Position numbers and translations under genes: made by a program. A stretch of 52,250 nt of DNA, from assembly GCA_937898415.1 (NCBI GenBank), contig CALDLA010000168.1, forward strand, positions 1-52,250, given 5' to 3'. The notes beneath the pieces are model-generated. The model did not search any database, had not been told where the DNA came from, and worked only from the letters and a program-made list of their open reading frames with translations. Source of the DNA: an uncultured Prevotellaceae bacterium. GTDB taxonomy: Bacteria > Bacteroidota > Bacteroidia > Bacteroidales > Bacteroidaceae. How positions within the stretch are numbered: position 1 is the stretch's first letter; each line of letters starts with the position of its first letter. Shown in pieces: positions 34,759 through 43,883 of this stretch.

Positions 34759-37217
34759 TGCTTCTTCTCTTCTTCCTCCGGTATGTCAAATGGCATGGGA
34801 TTGTTCACCAGTTCTTTGGTCAGGGCGAAATCCCAGACGTCCTGCACATTCTCGACGTAATGGAAGGTAACGCCTTTCAGGTACATGTCGGGAATCTCGT
34901 TCACATCCTTCTCGTTCTCGCGGCACATCATGATATCGGTAATGCCGGCACGCTTGGCAGCTAGGATTTTCTCCTTGATACCGCCTACGGGCAGCACCTT
35001 GCCGCGCAGGGTGATCTCGCCCGTCATGGCCGTGTTCTTACGCACCTTGCGCTGAGTCAAGGCCGAGGCTATCGAGGTGGCAATGGTGATGCCGGCCGAG
35101 GGACCGTCCTTGGGCGTGGCACCCTCAGGCACGTGGATATGGATGTTGTAATGGTCGAAGATACGGTAGTCGACGCCGAGCTTCTTGACGTGTGCCTTGA
35201 CATACTCTAAGGCGATGACTGCCGACTCCTTCATCACGTCGCCCAGGTTACCCGTCAGCGTCAGTTTTCCGGTCTTTCCCTTCGAGAGCGAGGTCTCGAT
35301 GAACAGGATTTCGCCGCCCACGCTCGTCCAGGCCAGTCCTGTCACCACGCCGGCGTAGTCGTTGCCCTGGTAAATATCGCGATAGAATGGGGGATTTCCT
35401 AACAGTTCCTCCACCTCCGTCGGCGTGATTTTCGAGTAGGGGATCTCGCCATTGAGTGCATGCTTGAAGGCCAGTTTGCGCATGGCCTTGTTAATCTGCT
35501 TCTCCAACTGACGGACGCCGCTCTCGCGGGTGTAGCGCTCGATGACCATCTCGATGGCTGCCTTGTTGAAGACGGGCTTGGGCGTCACGAGGCTCAGGCC
35601 GGTGTTCTCCATCTCGCGGGGAATGAGGTGGCGCTTGGCAATCTCAATCTTCTCCTCGGTGATGTAGCCGCTGACCTCGATGATCTCCATGCGGTCTCGC
35701 AACGGGCCGGGAATGGTGGCAAGATTGTTGGCGGTGGCTATGAAGAGCACCTTCGACAGGTCGTAGTCCACGTCGAGGTAGTTGTCGTGGAAGGCGTTGT
35801 TCTGCTCAGGGTCGAGCACTTCGAGCAGGGCTGATGCAGGGTCGCCGTTGTGGGTATTCTGCGTCACCTTGTCTATCTCGTCGAGGATGAAGACGGGGTT
35901 CGAGCTTCCCGCTTTCTGGATGCTCTTGATGATACGTCCGGGCATGGCGCCGATGTAGGTGCGGCGGTGACCGCGAATCTCAGCCTCGTCGTGCAGACCG
36001 CCTAACGACATACGTACGTACTTACGCTTCATGGCCGAGGCTATCGACTTGCCCAATGACGTCTTACCGACGCCCGGAGGACCGTAGAGACAGATGATGG
36101 GCGACTTCAGGTCGCCGCGCAGCGAGAGCACGGACATGTGCTCCAGGATGCGCTCCTTCACCTTCTCCATACCGTAGTGGTCGTGGTCGAGTATCTTCTG
36201 GGCGCGCTTCAGGTTCAGGTCATCCTCGGTATATTCGCCCCAGGGCAGGTCTGCCATCGTCTGCAGGTAGGTCAACTGTACGTTGAAATCAGGACTTTGA
36301 GGGTTCAGCGTGTCCAGTTTGTCAGCCTCCTTGTAAAACACCTTTGCCACTTCGTCGGGCCAGTGCTTCTTCTCGGCTTTCTTCAGCAGTTCAGCCTTCT
36401 CGGGGGCCGACTCGCCCCCCATCTCAGCCTGCAGGTTCTTGATCTGCTGCTGGAGGAAGTAGTTGCGCTGCTGTTCGTCCAGGTCCTCGCGCGTCTTGTT
36501 GCGGATGTCGGCCTTCAGGTGCTGCAGGTTGATTTCGCGGTTCAGCACCTTCATGGTGGCAAACAGACGTTCTTTCACCGACTCCGCTTCCAGCAGCATC
36601 ATCTTGTCCTTGATGCTGAACGGCATGTTCGAGCAGGTGAAGTTCAAGGCCATCACGTCATTGTTGATGTTCTGGATGGCAAAGGTGGCCTCGTCGGGTA
36701 TCTCCTCGCTCATGTTGATGTAGTCGTTCACCTGCTGGCGAAGGTCCTGCATGGCGGTACGGAATTCTTTATCGCGCCTGTCCGGCTGAATCTCGGGTGC
36801 CTGTTCCACATGACCGGTCAGGAAGGGCTGGTCACTAACGATGTCTAACAGCCGCAGCCGTCCCAGCGCCTGCACGATGGTCGTGATGTTGCCGTTGGGC
36901 AATGTCAGCTGCTTGATGACTTTGGCAAAGACGCCGTACTCATACAGGTCTTCCTTGGTCGGTTCATCTACTTCGGGGTCGCGCTGGCAGACGATGCCAA
37001 TCACCAAAGCCCGCTTCTCGGCCCGCTTGATAAGGGCTGAGCTGGACTCGCGGCCAATGAGTATGGGCGACACCACACCCGGGAACAATACCAGGTTGCG
37101 GACAGCCAGGATGGGTACCTCGTCGGGGGTAGGTACGTTGTTGATAAGGTCCTTAAAATCTCCTTCGATGTCGGCAATCATTGAGAATGCCTTGTTATTC
37201 TGACTTTCTAAAAACAT
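34755..37217 (-). CDS. lon: ATP-dependent protease Lon
   Basis: 820 aa serine-lysine protease that degrades misfolded and regulatory proteins in the cytoplasm. N-terminal substrate domain (VPILAVRNLVLFPG), AAA+ module with Walker A GPPGVGKTSLGKS, Walker B FILDEIDKV and the AMPGRIIKSIQKAG pore segment, then the protease domain with catalytic Ser in KDGPSAGITIAT and Lys in GGIKEKILAAKRAG. First gene of the operon, with a promoter divergent from the methyltransferase gene. Confidence 0.98.
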
Positions 37218-37242
37218 ATCTTCCTTATTCTATAAGAGCGTG

Positions 37243-37275
37243 CAAAGTTACACATTTTAATTAATAAATGAGCAA
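37243..37275 (-). promoter_or_regulatory. Promoter of the lon operon
   Basis: Minus strand: TAACTTTG at 37250-37243, with TTG at 37275-37273 about 20-22 bases upstream. It is divergent from, and interleaved with, the promoter at 37305. Confidence 0.7.
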
Positions 37276-37304
37276 GATGAATCTAATAATTAACAAAAAA
37301 TGTG

Positions 37305-37312
37305 TATCTTTG
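37305..37312 (+). promoter_or_regulatory. -7 element of the methyltransferase gene
   Basis: TATCTTTG fits TAnnTTTG. Only 9 bases separate it from the ATG at 37322, and the protein's conserved N-terminal motif leaves no room for a later start, so the mRNA must have an ultra-short leader or none. Confidence 0.7.
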
Positions 37313-37321
37313 CACCCGTTT

Positions 37322-38014
37322 ATGGCAAACGACTACTTCCAATTCCGGCAATTTACGGTGCATCAAGGACGGTGTGCCATGAAGGTGGGCACCGACGGAA
37401 CCCTGCTTGGAGCATGGGCCCGAGGGGGGCTGACGGTGCTTGACATAGGCACCGGGACGGGACTGATAGCCCTGATGATGGCCCAGCGATTTCCTGAAGC
37501 GCAGGTGGTAGGCGTCGACATCGACCCGGAGGCCGTTGCTCAGGCTCGCGAGAACGTCGCCATCTCGCCATTTGCCGGTCGGATTCAGTTGGTAAATGCC
37601 GATATCCGCACCCTTCACCTTTCACCTTTCACCGCCATCGTCGCCAATCCACCTTATTTCATGGAGTCGTTAGAGAGTCCCGACAGTCAACGCACCTTAG
37701 CCCGCCATACAACCTCATTGACCTATCGCGACCTGATGGCTGCGGCGTGGAGACTGCTGGCCGACAACGGAGAACTGTCGGTAGTCATTCCCTTCGACTG
37801 TAAGGCTCGTCTGGAAAACGAGGCTGCGTTAGCTGGCTTCTTCAAGTCGCGGGAGTGTGCCGTGAAGACTACGCCCCGCAAGCAGCCCAGACGCTACCTG
37901 ATGGCTTTCCGCAAGTATCCCTGTGAGCTGGAACAGACGGAGGGCATTATTGAGACAGCGCCCAACGAGCGCTCTGACTGGTATCAGGAACTGACCAAAG
38001 AATTTTATCTATGA
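37322..38014 (+). CDS. tRNA1(Val) A37 N6-methyltransferase-like protein (TrmN6 family)
   Basis: 230 aa SAM-dependent methyltransferase. N-terminal family signature FQFRQFTVHQGRCAMKVGTDGTLLGAW, the SAM loop VLDIGTGTGLIAL, the acidic ribose-binding VVGVDIDPEAV, and the catalytic NPPYF that marks N6-adenine enzymes. Known relatives methylate A37 of tRNA1(Val). The loop just before NPPYF (TLHLSPFT) is encoded by a heptamer tract. The longer frame start at 37268 lies upstream of the -7 element and is rejected. Overlaps the nitrilase gene by 4 bases. Confidence 0.9.
   Translation: MANDYFQFRQFTVHQGRCAMKVGTDGTLLGAWARGGLTVLDIGTGTGLIALMMAQRFPEAQVVGVDIDPEAVAQARENVAISPFAGRIQLVNADIRTLHLSPFTAIVANPPYFMESLESPDSQRTLARHTTSLTYRDLMAAAWRLLADNGELSVVIPFDCKARLENEAALAGFFKSRECAVKTTPRKQPRRYLMAFRKYPCELEQTEGIIETAPNERSDWYQELTKEFYL
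37612..37632. repeat. Heptamer tract inside the TrmN6-like gene
   Basis: CCTTCAC, CTTTCAC, CTTTCAC in 7-base register, in frame, encoding the variable loop just before the NPPY catalytic motif. Confidence 0.7.
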
Positions 38015-38769
38015 AAGTAACGATTTTTCAAACTGACATCCGATGGGCAAGTCCCGATGAAAACGTTAGAAATGTCCAACGGCTAATGGACGAAAACGGG
38101 GATTCCGACCTCTATGTACTGCCCGAGATGTGGGCAACGGGATTTGCCACCACACCGCATGATATTGCAGAAAACGACGATTCCATCGCGCTGAACTGGA
38201 TGAAGCAGACAGCCGTGAAACATTCGTGTGCCCTGAGTGGCAGTTTGCTGATAAAAACCCAAGACGGCAGTTTCCGTAATCGTCATTATTTCGTCACGCC
38301 GGAAGATGTCTTTTTTTATGATAAGCATCACCTGTTCACCTACGGTCATGAAGACCAGTTCATCACGCCCGGAAATGACCATGTCGTCGCCACGTGGCAG
38401 GGACGACGCTTCCTGCTGCTGACGTGCTACGACCTGCGTTTTCCCGTCTGGTCACGCTATGGCAGGGCAGGGGAGTATGATGCCATCATCATCGCCGCCA
38501 ACTGGCCAGAAAAACGCCAGCAGGCCTGGCGGATATTAACACGAGCACGTGCCATTGAGAACCAGTGCTACCTGATCGGAGCCAACCGCGTGGGCGACGA
38601 CCAATATTGCCATTACCTGGGCGAGAGCATCGTGTGCGGCCCTCAGGGCGAGACGCTGCTGGATTGTGAGGCAGAGCACGAAGAGGCGAAAACCGTAGAA
38701 CTCGATTTTGACGCATTGGACCATGTCAGGTCGCGCTTCCGCGTACTTGACGACCGTGATGATAAATGA
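38011..38769 (+). CDS. Nitrilase-superfamily amidase (YafV/omega-amidase-like)
   Basis: 252 aa carbon-nitrogen hydrolase. The catalytic triad can be read: Glu in YVLPEMWATGF, Lys in YDKHHLF, Cys in LLTCYDLRFP (about residue 136). The second Glu region is less clear. The close motif set (MWATGF, DKHHLFTYGHE, RFPVWSR) fits the YafV/Nit2 omega-amidases that repair or hydrolyse 2-oxoglutaramate-type amides. It is translationally coupled to the methyltransferase (4-base overlap); the functional link is not obvious. Confidence 0.9.
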   Translation: MKVTIFQTDIRWASPDENVRNVQRLMDENGDSDLYVLPEMWATGFATTPHDIAENDDSIALNWMKQTAVKHSCALSGSLLIKTQDGSFRNRHYFVTPEDVFFYDKHHLFTYGHEDQFITPGNDHVVATWQGRRFLLLTCYDLRFPVWSRYGRAGEYDAIIIAANWPEKRQQAWRILTRARAIENQCYLIGANRVGDDQYCHYLGESIVCGPQGETLLDCEAEHEEAKTVELDFDALDHVRSRFRVLDDRDDK

Positions 38770-38841
38770 TTCTTACAGCCTATCAGCAAAATTGAAAAAC
38801 TGTGAAAGTTTATGTAATTAGGGAAAAAATAGAGGCTGCTT

Positions 38842-38873
38842 TTTGGCAGTTTCCTAATTTTGGCGTACCTTTG
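38842..38873 (+). promoter_or_regulatory. Promoter of ftsY
   Basis: TTTG at 38842-38845, exactly 20 bases, TACCTTTG at 38866-38873: a full match to the Bacteroidales consensus. The ATG is 21 bases downstream. Confidence 0.85.
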
Positions 38874-38894
38874 CAGGGATTTTAATATAGCTAT

Positions 38895-39848
38895 ATGGGA
38901 TTTTTTGGATTATTTGGTAAGAAGAACAAGGAGACGCTTGACAAGGGACTTGAGAAGACCAAGACGTCGGTGTTTGACAAACTGGCCCGCGCTGTGGCCG
39001 GAAAGTCGAAGGTTGACGACGATGTGCTTGATAACCTTGAGGAGGTGCTCATTACGAGTGACGTAGGCGTAGAGACCACGTTGAAGATTATTGAGCGGAT
39101 AGAACAACGCGTCAGCCGTGACAAATATGTCAGTACGAGTGAACTGAACGGCATTCTTCGCGATGAAATCGCCTCGTTGCTGACAGAAACAGGCGCCGGA
39201 GATAACGATAACTGGGATTTCCCGACCGACCATCGTCCTTATGTAATACTGGTCGTAGGTGTCAACGGCGTGGGAAAAACCACTACCATCGGTAAGTTGG
39301 CTTGGCAGTTCAAGCAGGCAGGCAAGAAGGTTTACTTAGGCGCTGCCGACACCTTCCGTGCCGCTGCCGTCGAGCAGCTGTGCATCTGGGGGGAGCGCGT
39401 CGGGGTGCCCGTCGTGAAGCAGCAGATGGGCTCTGACCCTGCCTCGGTAGCTTTCGACACCTTGCAGAGCGCGAAGGCCAACGGTGCCGACGTGGTGCTG
39501 ATAGATACGGCTGGCCGTCTGCATAACAAGGTTGGCCTGATGAACGAGCTGAAGAAAATCAAGGACGTGATGAAGAAGGTACTGCCCGACGCTCCCGACG
39601 AGGTGATGCTGGTGCTTGACGGCTCGACCGGTCAGAACGCCTTTGAGCAGGCCAAGCAGTTTGCAGCCGTGACGCAGATCACCTCGCTGGCCATTACCAA
39701 ACTCGACGGTACGGCCAAGGGCGGTGTGGTCATCGGTATCTCAGACCAGCTGAAGGTGCCTGTGAAGTACATCGGACTGGGCGAGGGCATGGAGGACTTG
39801 CAGCTGTTCCGTAAGCGCGAGTTCGTGGATTCGCTTTTTAAGAATTGA
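38895..39848 (+). CDS. ftsY: Signal recognition particle receptor FtsY
   Basis: 317 aa GTPase that docks SRP-ribosome complexes at the membrane. An amphipathic, basic N-terminus (MGFFGLFGKKNKETLDKGLEKT) serves as the membrane-targeting helix; there is no long acidic A domain. N domain (DDDVLDNLEEVLITSDVG), then G domain: G1 GVNGVGKTTTIGKL, ADTFRAAAVEQL (insertion box), G3 DTAGR, G4 TKLDGTAKGG, and the closing GLGEGMEDLQLF. It may start the transcript that runs on through rimO and the HU genes. Confidence 0.97.
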   Translation: MGFFGLFGKKNKETLDKGLEKTKTSVFDKLARAVAGKSKVDDDVLDNLEEVLITSDVGVETTLKIIERIEQRVSRDKYVSTSELNGILRDEIASLLTETGAGDNDNWDFPTDHRPYVILVVGVNGVGKTTTIGKLAWQFKQAGKKVYLGAADTFRAAAVEQLCIWGERVGVPVVKQQMGSDPASVAFDTLQSAKANGADVVLIDTAGRLHNKVGLMNELKKIKDVMKKVLPDAPDEVMLVLDGSTGQNAFEQAKQFAAVTQITSLAITKLDGTAKGGVVIGISDQLKVPVKYIGLGEGMEDLQLFRKREFVDSLFKN

Positions 39849-39852
39849 AGTA

Positions 39853-39936
39853 ATGAAAAAGAAGACTTTTATTGAAGGTTTGGTCATTGGATTGGCGTGC
39901 GGCGCTTTTGCTGCCTGTCTGTTCTTCATGTTGTAA
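39853..39936 (+). CDS. 27-aa single-pass membrane microprotein between ftsY and rimO
   Basis: ATG at 39853, 4 bases after the ftsY stop, to TAA at 39934-39936. The product is a Lys-rich head (MKKKTF) and one hydrophobic segment (IEGLVIGLACGAFAACLFFML). It fills the gap exactly; rimO begins 3 bases later. The head and small-residue helix look like a genuine small membrane peptide. Codon use and position support it, but conservation cannot be tested here. Confidence 0.6.
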   Translation: MKKKTFIEGLVIGLACGAFAACLFFML

Positions 39937-39939
39937 TGA

Positions 39940-41244
39940 ATGATGAAGACGATTGACTTTATTTCACTCGGATGCTCGAAGAATCTCGTTGACAGCGAGA
40001 TGTTGATGGGCTTGATGGAGGCCAATGGCTATCGGTGTACGCACGATAGCGACGCCCCCCAGGGTGAAATAGTGGTCATCAATACCTGCGGTTTCATAGC
40101 CGACGCGAAGGAGGAGAGCATCAATACTATCCTCGAATTTGCACAGGCAAAGACTGAAGGAAGGATAGAAAGACTCTACGTGATGGGCTGTCTGTCAGAA
40201 CGTTACTTAGCTGACCTTGAAGCAGAGATTCCCGAGGTGGATGGGTGGTATGGGAAATTCAACTACCGGCAACTGCTGGAAGATATTTCGGGTAATCTCA
40301 CTCCACACTCCACACTCCACACTCCTCGAAAAGTAACTACTCCCCGCCACTATGCCTACATTAAGATTAGTGAGGGATGCGACCGTCACTGTGCCTACTG
40401 CGCTATTCCCCTGATAACGGGAAAGCATCAGAGTCGCCCGATGGACGAGATCCTCGACGAGGTGCGGGAGTTGGTCAAAGACGGTACAAAGGAGTTTCAG
40501 GTGATAGCCCAGGAATTGACCTACTACGGCGTCGACTTCGACGGCAAGCAGCATATTGCTGAACTGATTGACCGGATGGCTGATATCGAGGGCGTGGAGT
40601 GGATTCGCCTGCACTATGCCTATCCGACGCATTTCCCCTGGGAACTGCTTGACGTGATTCGCGAACGTAAGAATGTATGCAAGTATCTGGATATCGCCTT
40701 GCAACATATCTCTGACTCGATATTGACCCGCATGAAGCGCCATGTGACGAAAGAGGAAACCCTTGAACTGATTCAGCGCATCCGACACGAGGTGCCGGGC
40801 ATCCATCTGCGGACGACGTTGATGGTAGGATTCCCGGGCGAGACGGACGAAGACTTCCGGGAGCTGATTGAGTTTACGAAGTGGGCTCGATTTGAGCGCA
40901 TGGGGGCCTTTGCCTATTCAGAAGAAGAAGGCACATGGTCGGCAGAGCACTATGAGGACGACGTCCCTGAGGACATAAAGCAGGCTCGGCTCGACAAGCT
41001 GATGCGCGTACAGCAGCATATCAGTACCGAGATAGAGGCTGCCAAGATAGGCCAGACCCTGCGGACGGTGATTGACCGGCGTGAGGGGGACTGGTTTGTC
41101 GGTCGGACGGAGTTCTGTTCGCCGGAAGTTGACCCCGAGGTACTGATACCGGCTGGGGAGCAGCTGACGGTGGGTGAATTCTATGACGTCCGCATCACCG
41201 ACGCAGAAGAATTTGATCTGTATGGAACAACCCAAGATATATAG
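39940..41244 (+). CDS. rimO: Ribosomal protein S12 methylthiotransferase RimO
   Basis: 434 aa radical SAM enzyme that adds a methylthio group to Asp of ribosomal protein S12. N-terminal UPF0004 domain with cluster cysteines (SLGCSKN, NTCGF, MGCLSERY), radical SAM motif CDRHCAYC, then TRAM-like C-terminal domain (TVIDRREGDWFVGRTEF). The linker before the radical SAM domain (LTPHSTLHTP) is encoded by a heptamer tract. ATG at 39940 or 39943; both are equally placed. Confidence 0.96.
   Translation: MMKTIDFISLGCSKNLVDSEMLMGLMEANGYRCTHDSDAPQGEIVVINTCGFIADAKEESINTILEFAQAKTEGRIERLYVMGCLSERYLADLEAEIPEVDGWYGKFNYRQLLEDISGNLTPHSTLHTPRKVTTPRHYAYIKISEGCDRHCAYCAIPLITGKHQSRPMDEILDEVRELVKDGTKEFQVIAQELTYYGVDFDGKQHIAELIDRMADIEGVEWIRLHYAYPTHFPWELLDVIRERKNVCKYLDIALQHISDSILTRMKRHVTKEETLELIQRIRHEVPGIHLRTTLMVGFPGETDEDFRELIEFTKWARFERMGAFAYSEEEGTWSAEHYEDDVPEDIKQARLDKLMRVQQHISTEIEAAKIGQTLRTVIDRREGDWFVGRTEFCSPEVDPEVLIPAGEQLTVGEFYDVRITDAEEFDLYGTTQDI
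40295..40325. repeat. Heptamer tract inside rimO
   Basis: ATCTCAC, TCCACAC, TCCACAC, TCCACAC, then TCC, in 7-base register and in frame. It encodes the low-complexity linker between the N-terminal cluster domain and the radical SAM domain. Confidence 0.8.
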
Positions 41245-41250
41245 AAGACT

Positions 41251-41538
41251 ATGAACAATAAGCAATTCATAGCAGAACTGGCCAAGCGCATGGGGTACAC
41301 CGCTCAGGATACACAGAAGATGATGTATCAGGTGGTGGATGCCATGGCTGACAGTTTCCAGGAGGGTAATACCGTGGCCATCCAGAACTTCGGGAGTTTC
41401 GAAGTGAAGAAGAAACTGGAGCGCATCATGGTGAACCCCACGACGGGACAGCGTATGCTGGTGCCGCCGAAGCTGACGTTGGGCTTCAAAATCAGTCCGA
41501 CGTGGAAAGAGAAACTAAAGAACGGAGGACCGGAGTGA
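41251..41538 (+). CDS. HU-family DNA-binding protein
   Basis: 95 aa. HU/IHF fold: helical N-terminus (NNKQFIAELAKRMGYTAQD), then IQNFGSFEVKKKLER with the arm segment carrying NPTTGQ and a basic C-terminus. Binds and bends DNA as part of the nucleoid. It starts 6 bases after rimO, and its stop overlaps the start of the membrane-bound HU gene by one base (TGATG), so the two HU-type proteins are made together and could form heterodimers. Confidence 0.92.
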   Translation: MNNKQFIAELAKRMGYTAQDTQKMMYQVVDAMADSFQEGNTVAIQNFGSFEVKKKLERIMVNPTTGQRMLVPPKLTLGFKISPTWKEKLKNGGPE

Positions 41539-42827
41539 TGGAGCGCATCTCGATACAGGAAATAGCGAACGTCCTCGTCGCCAAAAGCGGTCTGAAGAAG
41601 AAAGACGCAGAGCGTTTCGGTACCACTTTGTTTGAAGTGGTCAAGGACGGGCTTGCGTCTGATCGTCTTGTGAAGATAAAGGGATTGGGCACGTTTAAAA
41701 TCATTGACATCGAGGCGCGCGAAAGTGTCAATGTCAATACCGGAGAACGCGTTCTGATAGAAGGTCACGAAAAAATCACCTTTACGCCCGATTCCACGAT
41801 GAAGGAACTGGTCAACAAGCCTTTCTCTCAGTTCGAGACGGTCGTACTGAATGAGGGTGTCGTTTTTGACGACATGCCGGAGGAACCAACACCGCCTATA
41901 GCGAAACTCGTGAGTAACGAGGAAGAACCAGCGCCCGTTGAGGATCCAACGCCCGTTGAAGAACCAACTCCAGATGAGGAACCAACGCCGGAGGAACCAG
42001 AAGAACCAATACAGGAAGTGGCGGAAGAACCGGAGCCTGACATTCAACCGGAACCAGAAGTTATACAACCGGAACCAGAAGTTACACAACCGGAACCAGA
42101 AGTTACACAACCGGAACCAGAAGTTACACAACCGGAACCAGAAGTTACACAAACAGAAGATATACAAACCGAAGAATTACAAACCGAAATAACAAGCGAA
42201 GAAACGATGAAACCGATATATCGCAATCAATTTGAAACGATGTCCCGCTCGAAGGTAAGGAACTGGGCGGTCATCAGCCTGTTGATGTGCATTGTCTCGT
42301 TTGGTGCAGGCTATTTCTTGGGCCTCAATCAGGGCAAAACCAAGGCAATGGAAGAGTTCATCAATCAACCTATAGGAGAAGTATTAGTAGATACGCAGAA
42401 GGTTGAAAAGACTGAAAAGACTGAAGAGAAGGCTCCGACAGCTAAAGAAGAGAAAGCTCCGGCAACTATAGAAGAGAAAGTACCGGAGCCTAAGGAAGAA
42501 AAGGCTCCAGAAAAGAAGGATACGAAGCCAGAGACTCCCGTTATAGACAAGTATGCTGAGATGGACGGCCGTGTTCGTACGGGTGCCTATCGAATTGTCG
42601 GTACCGACTACGAACTGCCGGTGAAGGCAGGTGAGACTGTTGCCCGCTTCAGTCAGCGGACGCTGGGTCCGGGTATGGAGTGCTATATCGAAGTATTCAA
42701 CGGCGTCAAGGCCAACACCGTATTACAGGAGGGACAGAAACTGAAAGTTCCCAAGTTGGAATCGAAGATAAAGAAGTCCTCGAAGAAACAGCCAAAGGCG
42801 GTTCAAACGGAAGAGCAAACCAATTAA
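41538..42827 (+). CDS. Membrane-spanning HU-domain protein with periplasmic LysM-like domain
   Basis: 429 aa from the ATG at 41538 (start of the HU fold MERISIQEIANVLV). Order: HU-like DNA-binding domain (1-90; VKIKGLGTFKI, VNVNTGERVLIEG), an acidic Pro/Glu-rich stretch (about 110-220) with five QPEPEV(T/I) repeats, a single TM helix (about 242-264, NWAVISLLMCIVSFGAGYFLGL), a Lys/Glu/Pro/Ala-rich spacer, and a C-terminal LysM-like domain (about 350-410; LPVKAGETVARFSQRTLG, EVFNGVKANTVLQEGQKLKVP). The positive-inside rule puts HU in the cytoplasm and the LysM end in the periplasm. DNA-to-wall tethering is inference. Confidence 0.85.
   Translation: MERISIQEIANVLVAKSGLKKKDAERFGTTLFEVVKDGLASDRLVKIKGLGTFKIIDIEARESVNVNTGERVLIEGHEKITFTPDSTMKELVNKPFSQFETVVLNEGVVFDDMPEEPTPPIAKLVSNEEEPAPVEDPTPVEEPTPDEEPTPEEPEEPIQEVAEEPEPDIQPEPEVIQPEPEVTQPEPEVTQPEPEVTQPEPEVTQTEDIQTEELQTEITSEETMKPIYRNQFETMSRSKVRNWAVISLLMCIVSFGAGYFLGLNQGKTKAMEEFINQPIGEVLVDTQKVEKTEKTEEKAPTAKEEKAPATIEEKVPEPKEEKAPEKKDTKPETPVIDKYAEMDGRVRTGAYRIVGTDYELPVKAGETVARFSQRTLGPGMECYIEVFNGVKANTVLQEGQKLKVPKLESKIKKSSKKQPKAVQTEEQTN
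42044..42148. repeat. Five 21-bp tandem repeats in the HU-LysM gene
   Basis: Five copies of a 21-base unit (CAACCGGAACCAGAAGTTA plus 2 bases) at 42044, 42065, 42086, 42107 and 42128, nearly identical, encoding QPEPEV(I/T). The near identity of third bases points to recent expansion and probable length variation between strains. Confidence 0.95.
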
Positions 42828-42854
42828 AGAAAGAAATAAAAAGATAGAAGAATT

Positions 42855-43850
42855 ATGGCAGAATCAATTGATATCCGTGAGTTGAACATCCGGATAGAAC
42901 AGCAAAGTGCATTCGTTACGAATCTTGTAACGGGTATGGACCGTGTCATCGTGGGCCAGAAACACCTGGTCGACTCTCTGCTCATCGGTCTATTGAGTGA
43001 CGGTAACATCCTGTTGGAAGGTGTCCCTGGCCTGGCTAAAACCTTGGCCATCAAGACCCTTTCACAGCTGATTGATGCAAAGTACAGTCGTATACAATTC
43101 ACCCCCGACCTGTTGCCTGCCGACGTGACAGGTACCATGATCTATAGTCAGAAGGATGAGCGTTTCCAGGTGAAGCAGGGTCCTGTGTTTGCTAACTTCG
43201 TGTTGGCCGACGAAATCAACCGTGCCCCCGCCAAGGTACAGAGTGCCCTCCTCGAAGCCATGCAGGAGAAGCAGGTTACCATCGGCAGCGAGACCTTCGA
43301 CCTGCCCAGTCCATTCCTCGTGATGGCTACGCAGAACCCCATCGAGCAGGAGGGTACCTATCCGCTGCCTGAGGCCCAGATGGACCGTTTCATGCTGAAG
43401 GTAATCATCGACTATCCGACGCTGGAAGAGGAGAAGCGCATAATCCGCGAGAACATTGCCGAGATGCTGCCTGAGGTCCGTCCTGTCACCACCGGTGCTG
43501 AGATCCTGAAAGCCCGTGCCGTGGTGCGCGAAGTCTATATCGACGAGAAGATTGAACAGTACATTGCCGACATTGTGTTTGCCACCCGCTATCCTGACCG
43601 CTACGGCCTGAAGGAACTGAAGGACATGATCTCGTTTGGCGGTTCACCCCGTGCCTCCATCAACCTGGCCAAGGCAGCCCGTGCCTACGCCTTCATCAAG
43701 CGTCGTGGCTACGTGGTGCCCGAGGATGTGCGTGCCGTAGCCCACGATGTTTTGCGTCACCGTATCGGCCTGACCTATGAGGCAGAGGCCAGCAACATCA
43801 CGAGCGAGGAGATCGTCTCAAAGATTATTAATAAGGTTGAAGTACCCTAA
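42855..43850 (+). CDS. MoxR-family AAA ATPase
   Basis: 331 aa. Walker A EGVPGLAKT, Walker B VLADEINRAPAKVQSAL, sensor 1 ATQNPIEQEG, arginine-containing AQMDRFMLK, and the C-terminal lid (SFGGSPRASINLAKAARA). MoxR ATPases act as chaperones that load or activate VWA-domain partners. Here it heads the classic MoxR-DUF58-Bat gene order. Starts 27 bases after the HU-LysM stop. Confidence 0.95.
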   Translation: MAESIDIRELNIRIEQQSAFVTNLVTGMDRVIVGQKHLVDSLLIGLLSDGNILLEGVPGLAKTLAIKTLSQLIDAKYSRIQFTPDLLPADVTGTMIYSQKDERFQVKQGPVFANFVLADEINRAPAKVQSALLEAMQEKQVTIGSETFDLPSPFLVMATQNPIEQEGTYPLPEAQMDRFMLKVIIDYPTLEEEKRIIRENIAEMLPEVRPVTTGAEILKARAVVREVYIDEKIEQYIADIVFATRYPDRYGLKELKDMISFGGSPRASINLAKAARAYAFIKRRGYVVPEDVRAVAHDVLRHRIGLTYEAEASNITSEEIVSKIINKVEVP

Positions 43851-43882
43851 GAATTGAAAAACTGAAGAATTGAAAGATTGAA
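43851..43882. repeat. Octamer tract between moxR and the DUF58 gene
   Basis: GAATTGAA, AAACTGAA, GAATTGAA, AGATTGAA in exact 8-base register. It begins right after the moxR stop and ends one base before the ATG at 43884, so the whole junction is repeat. Confidence 0.8.
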
Positions 43883-43883
43883 G

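Noticed and set aside
42044..42148. Regular 21-bp repeats as a CRISPR-like array
   Set aside because: No unique spacers; the repeats are contiguous and encode QPEPEV units in a real gene.
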